10,159 nucleotides of DNA from Bordetella parapertussis (GCA_945906975.1 CAMDRY010000076.1:1-10159), one strand, 5' to 3'; shown: positions 1 to 6,073, counted from the stretch's first letter. The notes: generated from the sequence alone by a model not told the origin. Numbers and translations: made by a program.

Positions 1-18
1 GTCGCGCTCGCAATGACC
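1..18 (-). repeat. Possible edge of a dispersed intergenic repeat
   Basis: Read on the minus strand, the last 18 bases after argF are GGTCATTGCGAGCGCGAC. This resembles the start of the 'GTCATTGCGAGCG' short dispersed repeats that I recall from intergenic regions of many bacterial genomes. Only the edge is visible, so there is no second copy or palindrome to confirm it. It may be plain unique sequence. Confidence 0.2.
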
Positions 19-32
19 GCTGGCAGCGATTG

Positions 33-953
33 TTATGTCTTCACCCGCCCCAGCAGCAGGTATTCCATCAGCGCCTTTTGCGCATGCAGGCGGTTTTCCG
101 CCTCCTCCCAGACCACGCTGTTCGGGCCGTCAATGACTTCGGCCGTGACGTCCTCGCCGCGGTGCGCGGGCAGGCAGTGCATGAACAGCGCGTCTTCTTT
201 TGCCGCCTTCATCATGTCGGCGTCGACCTGCCAGTCCTCGAAGTCGCGCTTGCGCTCTTCGTTCTCGGCCTCAAAGCCCATGCTGGTCCAGACATCGGTG
301 GTGACAAGATCGGCTCCCTTCGCCGCTTCCATGGGATCGGCGAATTCCTCGTAGTGGTCATTGCCGTAGAGGTTGGCACGCTCCGCTTCAACTTCGTAGC
401 CAGGAGGCGTGGAGACGTGCACGTTGAAGCCGAACACCTCCGCCGCCTGCAGCCAGGTGTTGCAGACGTTGTTCGAGTCGCCGATCCAGGCCACCGTCTT
501 GCCGCGGATGGAGCCGCGATGTTCGATATAGGTGTAGATGTCGGCAAGGATCTGGCAAGGGTGGTATTCGTTGGTGAGGCCGTTGATCACCGGTACGCGC
601 GAATGGCTGGCGAAACGCTCGATGATGTCCTGTTCAAAGGTGCGGATCATCACCAGGTCGGACATGCGCGAGATCACCTGCGCCGCGTCCTCGACCGGTT
701 CGCCGCGGCCAAGTTGCGAGTCGCGTGTGTTGAGATAAATCGCCGAGCCGCCCAATTGCTGCATGCCGGCCTCGAAGGAAAGGCGCGTGCGGGTCGAAGC
801 CTTCTCGAAAATCATCACCAGCGTGCGGTCGGCGAGCGGCCAGTATCTCTCGAATGATTTGAAGCGCGCCTTGATCCAGCGCGTGCGCTCGAAAACATGG
901 TCGTAGTCATCGAGGTTGAAATCGTTGAATTGCAGGTAGTGTTTTACCGCCAT
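33..953 (-). CDS. argF: Ornithine carbamoyltransferase (OTCase), anabolic
   Basis: Cytoplasmic enzyme joining carbamoyl phosphate and ornithine to give citrulline, the sixth step of arginine synthesis. The 306-residue product has the usual OTCase length and all signature motifs in order. These are the carbamoyl-phosphate loop STRTR at residues 53-57, HPCQ at 131-134, DVWTSMG at 220-226 (the SMG ornithine loop) and MHCLPAHRG at 258-266, with the substrate-binding Cys at 260. The start ATG at 951-953 gives the normal N-terminus MAVKHYLQF; only a weak G-rich stretch precedes it. An 81-codon frame ends 12 bp upstream on the same strand and may be co-transcribed. No catalytic residue is missing. 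I call it anabolic argF rather than catabolic arcB because there is no arcA or arcC beside it, but OTCase sequence alone does not fully settle direction. Identification is very secure. Confidence 0.97.
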   Translation of the reverse strand: MAVKHYLQFNDFNLDDYDHVFERTRWIKARFKSFERYWPLADRTLVMIFEKASTRTRLSFEAGMQQLGGSAIYLNTRDSQLGRGEPVEDAAQVISRMSDLVMIRTFEQDIIERFASHSRVPVINGLTNEYHPCQILADIYTYIEHRGSIRGKTVAWIGDSNNVCNTWLQAAEVFGFNVHVSTPPGYEVEAERANLYGNDHYEEFADPMEAAKGADLVTTDVWTSMGFEAENEERKRDFEDWQVDADMMKAAKEDALFMHCLPAHRGEDVTAEVIDGPNSVVWEEAENRLHAQKALMEYLLLGRVKT

Positions 954-965
954 GGTGCGCCCCGG

Positions 966-1211
966 TTATTTCGCCGATGGTTTGGAGGGAAAGCCGCGAA
1001 TGATCTGCGACAGCAGGTGCGCCGGCTCGCCGGCCGTGATATTGCTGCGCGGGCCGGTGGCAGGGGCTCGCCGCGCCATGTCGTCGCCAATGCGCTCTGG
1101 TGCCATGCGGACAAACATGCCTTGGCCGCCGTTGATTTCCGCCGGCGGACTGTTATGGGTGTTCATGACGTGTGATGCGTGAGCCATGCTGTTGCCGAGT
1201 TGAAGTGCCAT
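966..1211 (-). CDS. Small hypothetical protein upstream of argF
   Basis: An 81-codon frame on the argF strand, ending TAA 12 bp before the argF start. I do not recognise the product. It has no membrane segment, signal peptide or clear domain; it is polar, rich in Pro, Gly, Ala and Arg, and ends in a basic Lys-containing tail (SKPSAK). Roughly seven in ten third codon positions are G or C by hand count, as expected of a real gene here, although the opposite strand also has open frames across this region. None of the possible starts (codons 1, 9 or 16, all ATG) has a clear Shine-Dalgarno sequence, so the start is uncertain. Its position between a candidate promoter and argF means it could be a small co-transcribed gene, a translated leader, or a chance frame. 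Confidence 0.4.
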   Translation of the reverse strand: MALQLGNSMAHASHVMNTHNSPPAEINGGQGMFVRMAPERIGDDMARRAPATGPRSNITAGEPAHLLSQIIRGFPSKPSAK

Positions 1212-1233
1212 CCCGAATGCGCAAAGCGGTGTT

Positions 1234-1264
1234 CTAAAACAAGGACGGCGGCTCGCGCCGCCGT
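1234..1264 (-). terminator. Terminator-like hairpin in the argF leader region
   Basis: ACGGCGGC (1245-1252) and GCCGCCGT (1257-1264) form a perfect 8-bp GC-rich stem with a 4-base loop. On the minus strand the stem is followed by CCTTGTTTTAG, a broken U-rich tract, which resembles an intrinsic terminator. The plus strand has no T-tract after it. No minus-strand gene lies just upstream to be ended, so it could be an attenuator in the argF leader or an old terminator. Confidence 0.45.
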
Positions 1265-1294
1265 ATTGCCGCTGTTGTTATTGCACCGGTGACC

Positions 1295-1333
1295 CTTGTT
1301 TTCCGGTCTTGTTTTCCGGTCCTGTTTTTTTTT
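1295..1333. repeat. 13-bp tandem repeat, two exact units plus a degenerate third
   Basis: CTTGTTTTCCGGT occurs exactly twice head to tail (1295-1307, 1308-1320). It is followed by a third 13-base unit, CCTGTTTTTTTTT, which matches at 8 of 13 positions and ends in a run of nine T. The array lies between the candidate minus-strand promoter and the hairpin before argF. It could be a slippage product or a protein-binding array; the sequence does not decide. Confidence 0.6.
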
Positions 1334-1359
1334 GCCGCGCCAAAAATATGTGCGAGAAT
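1332..1359 (+). promoter_or_regulatory. Candidate promoter for the ParA-like gene
   Basis: TTGCCG (1332-1337), a 16-base spacer and GAGAAT (1354-1359) preceded by TGC give a weak sigma-70 match with an extended -10. It overlaps the candidate minus-strand promoter, so the two transcripts could interfere. RNA would start near 1366, about 50 bases before the ATG at 1417. Confidence 0.28.
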
Positions 1360-1370
1360 GAAAAGATCAA
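1343..1370 (-). promoter_or_regulatory. Candidate sigma-70 promoter reading toward argF
   Basis: On the minus strand, TTGATC (1365-1370) is separated by 16 bases from TATTTT (1343-1348). This is a moderate match to the -35 and -10 hexamers. It would start RNA near 1336, giving a leader that contains the tandem repeats and the hairpin before the 81-codon frame and argF. I saw no convincing ArgR box. Predicted by eye only. Confidence 0.35.
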
Positions 1371-1416
1371 TCCAAACCGCATTTTAGCATAGCGTCACTG
1401 CCGACAGCCCGGGCGA

Positions 1417-2199
1417 ATGAACTCCAGACTGACTGTGTTTAACCAGAAGGGCGGCGTGGGAAAGACCACGACAACGCTCAACCTTGGCGCCGCGCTGGCG
1501 GCGCGGCAGCTATCGCCGTTATTGCTCGATCTCGACGCCCAGGCCCATCTGAGTGGCATTCTGGCGCCGGTGCCAAGCGGCGGCGAAAGCCTGTTCGCGT
1601 TCTATAACGAAGGCAAGACCCTGGCCCAGTTGTTGCGCCCGGTGATGCTCGCGGGGCGCGGTGGCGCGGAACTTGTCCCTGCGCACTCGGAGTTGATGAA
1701 AGTCGACTCACTGTTCGGTAAGGGGCCTGACATCCTCAACCGCCTTCGCCTGGGGCTTGAGGTGCAGGCGCGTGATGATCCGTCGAGGCCGGTACTGATC
1801 GATTGTTGCCCCATGCTGGGTGTGTTGTCGCTGAACGGCGTTTTTGCCACGCAGCGCGTGCTCATTCCGATTTCCACCGACCATCTTGCGGTACGCGGGG
1901 CGCTGGCGCTGGAGGGCACGCTCAAGGCGCTGGAGCATGTGTTGAAAAAACGCGTCGAGCGGCGCTACCTGCTGACGCGCTTTGACGGGCGGCGTCGCAT
2001 GTCACGCGAAATCGCCGCGCAGTTGCAAGCGCGTTTTGGCGCGGAGTTATGCCAGACGCGCATCGCCGAAAACGTCGCCATTGCCGAGAGTCCTGCCTTT
2101 GGCAAGGATGTGTTCAGCTACGCTGCGGACAGTCGCGGCGCGGCCGATTACGCGAGCCTGCTGGAGGAGTTGTTGGTGAGCGGCTTCCTGGAGGTCTGA
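1417..2199 (+). CDS. ParA/MinD-family ATPase, orphan (no adjacent parB)
   Basis: A 260-residue P-loop ATPase of the ParA (SIMIBI, deviant Walker A) family, whose members position DNA or protein cargo by nucleotide-dependent dimerisation. The deviant Walker A motif KGGVGKTT is at residues 11-18, with the signature lysine at 11 as well as 16. The Walker A' strand is LLLDLDAQAHLS (35-46), and the Walker B-like strand VLIDCCPMLG has its Asp at 129. Most relatives read DxDPQGN and DCPP at these places, so both motifs are changed here. The start ATG puts the P-loop in its normal N-terminal place, although no clear Shine-Dalgarno is visible. There is no N-terminal helix-turn-helix as in plasmid ParA of type Ia, and no parB, parS cluster, minC/minE or chemotaxis gene is in the window. 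It is therefore probably a stand-alone chromosomal ParA-like protein with unknown cargo. Confidence 0.88.
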   Translation: MNSRLTVFNQKGGVGKTTTTLNLGAALAARQLSPLLLDLDAQAHLSGILAPVPSGGESLFAFYNEGKTLAQLLRPVMLAGRGGAELVPAHSELMKVDSLFGKGPDILNRLRLGLEVQARDDPSRPVLIDCCPMLGVLSLNGVFATQRVLIPISTDHLAVRGALALEGTLKALEHVLKKRVERRYLLTRFDGRRRMSREIAAQLQARFGAELCQTRIAENVAIAESPAFGKDVFSYAADSRGAADYASLLEELLVSGFLEV

Positions 2200-2213
2200 C
2201 CGCTTGGTCGTGC

Positions 2214-2277
2214 GGCACTAAGGCACTAAGACTGGCCTGCGAGGCTGGCCTGCGCCTGGCAACGCTTGGCAGCCAAG
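2214..2277. repeat. Short direct repeats and small hairpin downstream of the ParA-like gene
   Basis: GGCACTAA occurs twice in tandem (2214-2221, 2222-2229). CTGGCCTGCG occurs twice (2232-2241 and 2245-2254). A 5-bp inverted repeat follows, CTTGG (2265-2269) and CCAAG (2273-2277). There is no T-tract on either strand, so I do not call a terminator. This lies in the 150-bp gap between two convergent genes, in which I see no other feature. Confidence 0.5.
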
Positions 2278-2348
2278 GCGGCCCACCACTTCTGGCGGTG
2301 TTGGCCTGCCCCAAGCGCAGGTCGGCGCAGCTCGTGAGGCGGTTGTGC

Positions 2349-2570
2349 TTACTTGGTGACGAGGGAAACGACATCCTCGAAACTCATTGGCGTCGCCCGG
2401 CCGTTGCCCGCCTGAATGAATCGATCGAGAATCTCGCAGTGCAGGTACATCTGGCGCAGTTTGCGTTCAGCATCCGCCTCGTCACGTCCGTGAATCATCA
2501 GATTCTCCACGACCAGTCCCTGCCGTGTCCGGATGCGAAACCCAAATTTTATGGTATTGATTTGCAGCAT
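2349..2570 (-). CDS. Small conserved-looking protein of unknown function (73 aa)
   Basis: A 73-codon gene with a good ribosome binding site on the minus strand: GGAGAGG (2574-2580), with its GGAG core six bases from the ATG. I cannot assign a family. The sequence reads like a compact folded protein. Residues 1-28 look like beta strands (INTIKFGFRIRTRQGLVVE), and residues 29-50 include an acidic-basic helix (GRDEADAERKLRQMY). His and Cys occur close together at residues 44-45. It has no membrane segment or signal peptide. It is convergent with the ParA-like gene and divergent from the DUF3579 gene, with its own likely promoter. The strong ribosome binding site, the plausible promoter and the non-random composition argue for a real gene. 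Function is unknown. Confidence 0.75.
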   Translation of the reverse strand: MLQINTIKFGFRIRTRQGLVVENLMIHGRDEADAERKLRQMYLHCEILDRFIQAGNGRATPMSFEDVVSLVTK

Positions 2571-2599
2571 GATCCTCTCCCATCAAGCGCTTTTCAAAA

Positions 2600-2628
2600 C
2601 ATATATCATGAATACAGTAAAAGTACAA
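2600..2628 (-). promoter_or_regulatory. Candidate promoter of the 73-residue protein gene
   Basis: On the minus strand TTGTAC (2623-2628) lies 17 bases from TATATG (2600-2605) in a locally AT-rich stretch that stands out from the GC-rich surroundings. The hexamers match consensus at three and four of six positions. RNA would start near 2593, leaving a leader of about 23 bases that carries the ribosome binding site. Confidence 0.4.
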
Positions 2629-2736
2629 TCTAACTCCATGGTTATGTGACTTTTTCTTTATTCCGATCTGCTGAAATGATGGATTTCTCCATTGATGCAC
2701 CGCCCTTGGGCGGATGCCGGGTCGGGCGAACGCGGC

Positions 2737-2745
2737 TGTTATACT
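2737..2745 (+). promoter_or_regulatory. Extended -10 promoter element before the DUF3579 gene
   Basis: TGTTATACT combines a TGn extension (2737-2739) with TATACT (2740-2745), which matches five of six -10 bases. No good -35 is found at the normal distance, which is compatible with an extended -10 promoter. RNA would begin near 2752, about 40 bases before the ATG at 2793. Confidence 0.4.
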
Positions 2746-2792
2746 TGTTTTGTATCTCCCCCTACCTCACCCCGAGCACAGGCCAGCGCCGC

Positions 2793-3095
2793 ATGCCCGT
2801 CGCCACAGACGAGTTCGTCATCGTAGGGCAAACCCACGACGGCAAGACCTTTCGCCCGAGCGACTGGGCGGATCGCTTGTGCGGCATCATGTCGGCCTTT
2901 GGCGCGGATCAGCGCATGCAGTATTCGCCCTACGTGCAGCCGATAAATGTCGGTGGTGTCAAATGTGTGCTGATCGATGTGCGTCTGCAGGAATTGGAGC
3001 CTATGGCCTACAACTTCCTGATCAATTTCGCCCGGGACAACGAATTGAAGACGCGACCCGGACGGGGCCCGGCGCGCGAGGAAGGCGCGGCATAA
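2793..3095 (+). CDS. DUF3579 family protein
   Basis: A 100-residue soluble protein that I recognise as DUF3579, a short family of unknown function found mainly in betaproteobacteria and often next to rpsT/murJ or argF. Visible features are an N-terminal strand pair (EFVIVGQTHDGKTFRPSDWA, about residues 6-25), a central DRLCGIMSAFG helix, a strand with VKCVLIDVRLQ, and a helix around the segment YNFLINFARDN before a disordered basic tail. No catalytic motif, membrane segment or signal peptide is seen. The reading frame is open further upstream to 2646. I chose the ATG at 2793 because it follows the likely promoter and gives the family-like N-terminus and the usual length of about 100 residues. 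The Shine-Dalgarno is weak. The gene is convergent with rpsT and ends in a shared terminator. Confidence 0.82.
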   Translation: MPVATDEFVIVGQTHDGKTFRPSDWADRLCGIMSAFGADQRMQYSPYVQPINVGGVKCVLIDVRLQELEPMAYNFLINFARDNELKTRPGRGPAREEGAA

Positions 3096-3102
3096 GGCGG
3101 GG

Positions 3103-3123
3103 GCACCGGGGTGCGGGTTTTTT
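3103..3123 (+). terminator. Weak candidate terminator after the DUF3579 gene
   Basis: GCACC (3103-3107) and GGTGC (3110-3114) can form a short 4-5 bp stem, followed after GGG by six T (3118-3123). The stem is short and set back from the T-tract. It is a poorer terminator than the hairpin about 45 bases further on. Confidence 0.25.
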
Positions 3124-3150
3124 GTTTCCGGCCGGTATAAAAAAGGCGTA

Positions 3151-3178
3151 AAAAAAGCCGCTCGAGAGCGGCTTTTTT
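3151..3178. terminator. Bidirectional intrinsic terminator between the DUF3579 gene and rpsT
   Basis: A near-perfect palindrome: six A, GCCGCT, loop CGAG, AGCGGC, six T. Because an A-tract precedes and a T-tract follows the stem, it reads as an intrinsic terminator on both strands. It would stop the plus-strand DUF3579 transcript and the minus-strand rpsT transcript, whose stop codon lies 18 bp away. Confidence 0.88.
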
Positions 3179-3195
3179 ATGCGGCGAAACCTTAC

Positions 3196-3459
3196 TCAGG
3201 CCATCGCCTTGACCTTGGCATTGAGGCGGCTCTTGCTGCGTGCGGCCTTGTTCTTGTGAATGATCTTCTTGTCAGCGATGCGGTCAACCACGCTGCTTGC
3301 TTCACGAAAAGCCTGCTGTGCAACGGTTTTGTCGCCTGCCTTGATGGCCTTGCCGACTTTTTTCAGCGCGGAGCGCAACGCGGTGCGTTGCGAGGCGTTG
3401 AGGACGCGTCGTTTCGAGGATTGACGGGCTGCTTTACGCGCCCCAGCAGTGTTGGCCAT
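3196..3459 (-). CDS. rpsT: 30S ribosomal protein S20
   Basis: An 87-residue, strongly basic protein with the S20 pattern throughout: N-terminus [14 protein letters not shown], a helical middle ([20 protein letters not shown]) and a C-terminal stretch [19 protein letters not shown]20 is a three-helix primary 16S rRNA binding protein of the small subunit body. The frame is open 19 codons further upstream, to 3516. The ATG at 3457-3459 is chosen because it gives the conserved MANxxxARK start and standard length, and because the predicted transcription start (about 3483) lies inside the longer version. The ribosome binding site is poor (AGAAG), as is known for rpsT in other bacteria, where translation is autoregulated; whether that holds here is inference. 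It diverges from murJ and has its own promoter and terminator, so it is probably monocistronic. Confidence 0.97.
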   Translation of the reverse strand: MANTAGARKAARQSSKRRVLNASQRTALRSALKKVGKAIKAGDKTVAQQAFREASSVVDRIADKKIIHKNKAARSKSRLNAKVKAMA

Positions 3460-3489
3460 ATTCTTCTGTCGCTTGAAGGAAAGTCCGCC

Positions 3490-3518
3490 ATTGTACCGAC
3501 ATTGGTGCCGGCACACAA
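3490..3518 (-). promoter_or_regulatory. Promoter of rpsT
   Basis: On the minus strand TTGTGT (3513-3518) is followed after exactly 17 bases by TACAAT (3490-3495), five of six to the -10 consensus. RNA would start near 3483, giving a leader of about 24 bases before the rpsT ATG. Position, spacing and -10 quality make this the best promoter call on the minus strand. Confidence 0.6.
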
Positions 3519-3632
3519 GCGGGGATTATGCCTGTTGGCCAGTCGCTTGGCGGGAAATTCGGTTGCCACAACAGAGGCTTGGCGTGCCGGCGCAGGTTTT
3601 GTCCCGCTGGGTGGTGTTGGTGATGTAATGCG

Positions 3633-3659
3633 TTGTATCGCGCCGGTCGCCCTTATAAT
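3633..3659 (+). promoter_or_regulatory. Promoter of murJ with a consensus -10
   Basis: A perfect TATAAT (3654-3659) lies just before murJ. The best -35 is TTGTAT (3633-3638) at a short 15-base spacing. Since RNA normally starts about seven bases after the -10, transcription would begin at or within a base or two of the murJ ATG (3666), which implies a leaderless message. There is no Shine-Dalgarno in between. Confidence 0.6.
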
Positions 3660-3665
3660 CGGGTG

Positions 3666-5207
3666 ATGAATTTGCTAAAAGCCTTGGCCACGGTCAGCAG
3701 CATGACCCTCGTTTCCCGGGTGTTGGGCTTTGTTCGCGATGCGCTGATTGCGCGCATTTTCGGTGCGGGGCTTGCCACTGACGCCTTTTTTGTCGCCTTT
3801 CGCGTGCCCAACCTGCTGCGCCGTCTGTTCGCCGAGGGCGCGTTTGCGCAGGCCTTTGTGCCCATCCTCGCCGATTACCGTTCGCGCGAAGGCGAGGCCG
3901 GCACCAAGCTGCTGGTCGACCGCACGGCGACACTGCTGGCGCTGACGCTGGTTGGCGTCAGCCTGTTGGGCATCGCTTTGGCGCCGGTGATTATTTATAT
4001 CAGCGCCCCCGGTTTTTCCGCCAATGCCGAAAAATTCGACATGACCGTGGCCATGCTGCGCGTCACTTTTCCCTACATCCTTTTCATCTCGCTGGTGTCC
4101 CTGGCCGGCGGTATCCTCAATACGTGGCGCAAATTCGCCGTGCCGGCCTTCACGCCCTCGCTACTGAACGTCTCGTTTATTGTTTGCGCGTTGTTTTTTG
4201 CACCGTATTTCAACCCGCCGGTGATGGTGCTGGCCTGGGCGGTTTTTTTGGGCGGCGTGCTGCAGCTGGGTTTGCAAATCCCCTACCTTGCGCGCATTGG
4301 CATGCTGCCGCGGCCGCGTCTGGCATGGCGCGACCCGGGCGTGCGTCGCATCCTGCTGCTGATGGGGCCGGCGGTGTTGGGCGTTTCGGTCGGCCAGCTG
4401 AGCCTGGTGATCAACACCATTTTCGCGTCCTTTCTTGAGAACGGCAGTGTGTCCTGGCTCTATTATGCCGACCGCCTGATGGAGTTTCCGACCGGCCTGC
4501 TGGGCGTTGCTCTGGGCACCGTGCTGTTGCCCAGCCTGTCCAAGTTTCACGCTGAAAAAGACACCGAGTCCTTCAACCGTCTTCTCGACTGGGGCTTGCG
4601 CCTGACCTTGATGCTGGCGTTGCCGGCGGCAATCGCGCTGGCGCTGCTGGCCGTGCCGCTGATCGCCACGCTGTTTCACTACGGCGCGTTCTCCACGCAC
4701 GACCTGATGATGACGCGCGAAGCCTTGATGGCCTACGCCGTCGGCCTGCTCGGCTTGATCATGGTAAAGGTGCTGGCACCGGGATTCTATGCGCGCCAGG
4801 ACATCCGCACACCGGTGAAGATCGCCATTTTTACCCTGCTCGCCACGCAGGTGCTCAACGCCGCGCTGATCGTGCCGCTCAAACACGCGGGGCTCGCGCT
4901 GTCCATCGGCCTTGGTGCCTGCCTCAACGCCGCCTTGTTGCTGTCCAGGCTCAAAAGCCATGGCATCTACAAGCCGCAGCCCGGCTGGTTCGCATTTATG
5001 GCCAAGCTCGCGGTGGCGCTGGGTGTGATGACTCTGATATTGTGGTTTGCCATGGGCAGCCATGCCTGGTGGCTGCAGGCCGGCGCCGCGCTGCGCGTGG
5101 GCGGCCTGTGCGCGCTGGTGGTGCTTGGATCGACGGTCTATTTTGCGACGCTATTTGTGTGCGGTTTCAGGCCTGCGGATTTTTCAAGACGGAGCGGTTT
5201 TGACTAG
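3666..5207 (+). CDS. murJ: Lipid II flippase MurJ (MviN)
   Basis: Inner-membrane MOP-superfamily flippase that moves lipid-linked peptidoglycan precursor (lipid II) to the periplasmic face. The 513-residue product is hydrophobic throughout and fits the 14 membrane helices of the family. The N-terminal segment [17 protein letters not shown] is diagnostic, followed by [23 protein letters not shown]. Arg18, Arg24, Asp39, Arg52 and Arg270 (in YYADRLME) fall at the same numbers as the functionally important residues of the E. coli protein. That agreement also supports ATG 3666 as the start rather than the upstream TTG at 3633. No Shine-Dalgarno precedes it. It diverges from rpsT, and the next gene begins 32 bp downstream, so murJ is probably the first gene of the plus-strand cluster. 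Confidence 0.97.
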   Translation: MNLLKALATVSSMTLVSRVLGFVRDALIARIFGAGLATDAFFVAFRVPNLLRRLFAEGAFAQAFVPILADYRSREGEAGTKLLVDRTATLLALTLVGVSLLGIALAPVIIYISAPGFSANAEKFDMTVAMLRVTFPYILFISLVSLAGGILNTWRKFAVPAFTPSLLNVSFIVCALFFAPYFNPPVMVLAWAVFLGGVLQLGLQIPYLARIGMLPRPRLAWRDPGVRRILLLMGPAVLGVSVGQLSLVINTIFASFLENGSVSWLYYADRLMEFPTGLLGVALGTVLLPSLSKFHAEKDTESFNRLLDWGLRLTLMLALPAAIALALLAVPLIATLFHYGAFSTHDLMMTREALMAYAVGLLGLIMVKVLAPGFYARQDIRTPVKIAIFTLLATQVLNAALIVPLKHAGLALSIGLGACLNAALLLSRLKSHGIYKPQPGWFAFMAKLAVALGVMTLILWFAMGSHAWWLQAGAALRVGGLCALVVLGSTVYFATLFVCGFRPADFSRRSGFD

Positions 5208-5239
5208 GTTTTCTCACAAGTGACCTGCAAGGAAGCGCC

Positions 5240-6073
5240 ATGAACACCGGACTCGAAGCTTTTGCCCAGCTGGTGTCGCGCGAGCAATTCGACCTGGGCC
5301 GCGCCTGCCTGATGATCGGGCAGGACGTTTATCCGGATCTCGATGTGGATGCCTGCGTCGCGCAAATCGACGAGATGGCGCTGACCATACGCGGGCGTCT
5401 TGCCGACGATGCCTTCGCTGAGCAAAGGCTTTTCGCACTGAATCATTTTTTGTTCAACGAGCGGGGCTTCGCCGGCAATGCCGACGATTACTACGATCCG
5501 CGCAACAGTTATCTCTCCGATGTACTCACCAGGCGCAAGGGCATTCCGATCACGCTGAGCGTGCTCTACCTTGAACTGGGGCGGCGCATCGGCCTCGGTT
5601 TGCAGGGCGTGGCCTTCCCCGGCCATTTCATGGCCAGGTTGCGGCTCAAGCGCGGCCAACTGGTGCTCGATCCGTTTAGCGCCGGCCTGCCGCAATCGGA
5701 AACCGAGTTGCGCCTGCGACTGGGGCAGGTGCTCAAGGACGGGCGCGCCAAGACCATGCCTTTGGATGAGTTTCTTGAAGCCGCCACGCCGCGCGAGATT
5801 GTGACGCGCGTGCTGCGCAATCTCAAAACCGTCTATATGAATGCCAGCAAGTACGAGCTCGCGCTCGATGTGATGCACCGCATGCTGGTGGTGGTGCCCG
5901 AGGCGGTCGAGGAATTGCGCGACCGCGGCCTGCTCTACGCCAGGCTCGATTGTTTTCGCGCCGCATCGGGCGACCTGCAGAATTACCTGCGGCGCCGGCC
6001 TGATGCGCCCGACGCGATGGAAATTCACGGCCGCGTGGTCGAACTCAAGCAGGCCGCCGCGCGCCTGAACTGA
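5240..6073 (+). CDS. SirB1-family protein: transglutaminase-like domain plus TPR-like tail
   Basis: A 277-residue cytoplasmic protein of the SirB1 (transglutaminase-like core 2) family, with no proven biochemical role that I know of. The N-terminal half holds the core: LFALNHFLFNERGF (64-77), YYDPRNSYLSDVL (84-96), RRKGIPITLSVLYLELGRRIG (99-119), PGHF with His129, and LDPF with Asp144. The His and Asp of a transglutaminase triad are in place, but where papain-like enzymes have Cys this sequence reads GIPITLS (101-107). Residues about 185-265 form helical TPR-like repeats (YELALDVMHRMLVVVP, ASGDLQNYLRRRPDAPDA). The start has a clear Shine-Dalgarno, AAGGAAG (5229-5235). It sits 32 bp after murJ and is presumably co-transcribed. 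Family assignment is firm; function is open. Confidence 0.88.
   Translation: MNTGLEAFAQLVSREQFDLGRACLMIGQDVYPDLDVDACVAQIDEMALTIRGRLADDAFAEQRLFALNHFLFNERGFAGNADDYYDPRNSYLSDVLTRRKGIPITLSVLYLELGRRIGLGLQGVAFPGHFMARLRLKRGQLVLDPFSAGLPQSETELRLRLGQVLKDGRAKTMPLDEFLEAATPREIVTRVLRNLKTVYMNASKYELALDVMHRMLVVVPEAVEELRDRGLLYARLDCFRAASGDLQNYLRRRPDAPDAMEIHGRVVELKQAAARLN

Noticed and set aside
30..857. 275-codon plus-strand frame opposite argF
   Set aside because: It lies antisense to a fully conserved argF; its product has no recognisable domain. Long antisense frames are expected in high-GC genes.
2200..2348. Possible remnant of a gene or mobile element after the ParA-like gene
   Set aside because: Only short direct repeats are present, without inverted ends, target duplication or recognisable protein fragments.
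2049..2633. 194-codon plus-strand frame overlapping the ParA-like 3' end and the 73-residue gene
   Set aside because: It covers two other genes and the direct-repeat gap, and its product has no coherent domain; the minus-strand gene has the better start signals.
3460..3516. N-terminally extended rpsT (19 extra codons)
   Set aside because: The extension overlaps the predicted promoter and would precede the conserved MANTAGARK start, giving an abnormal S20.
4161..5063. 300-codon minus-strand frame opposite murJ
   Set aside because: The product is rich in Gln, His and Arg, the usual mirror of hydrophobic membrane codons, and has no domain. It is a shadow of murJ.
5204..6028. 274-codon minus-strand frame opposite the SirB1-family gene
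   Set aside because: Antisense shadow with His/Gln-rich composition and no motif; the plus-strand gene has a clear family match and ribosome binding site.
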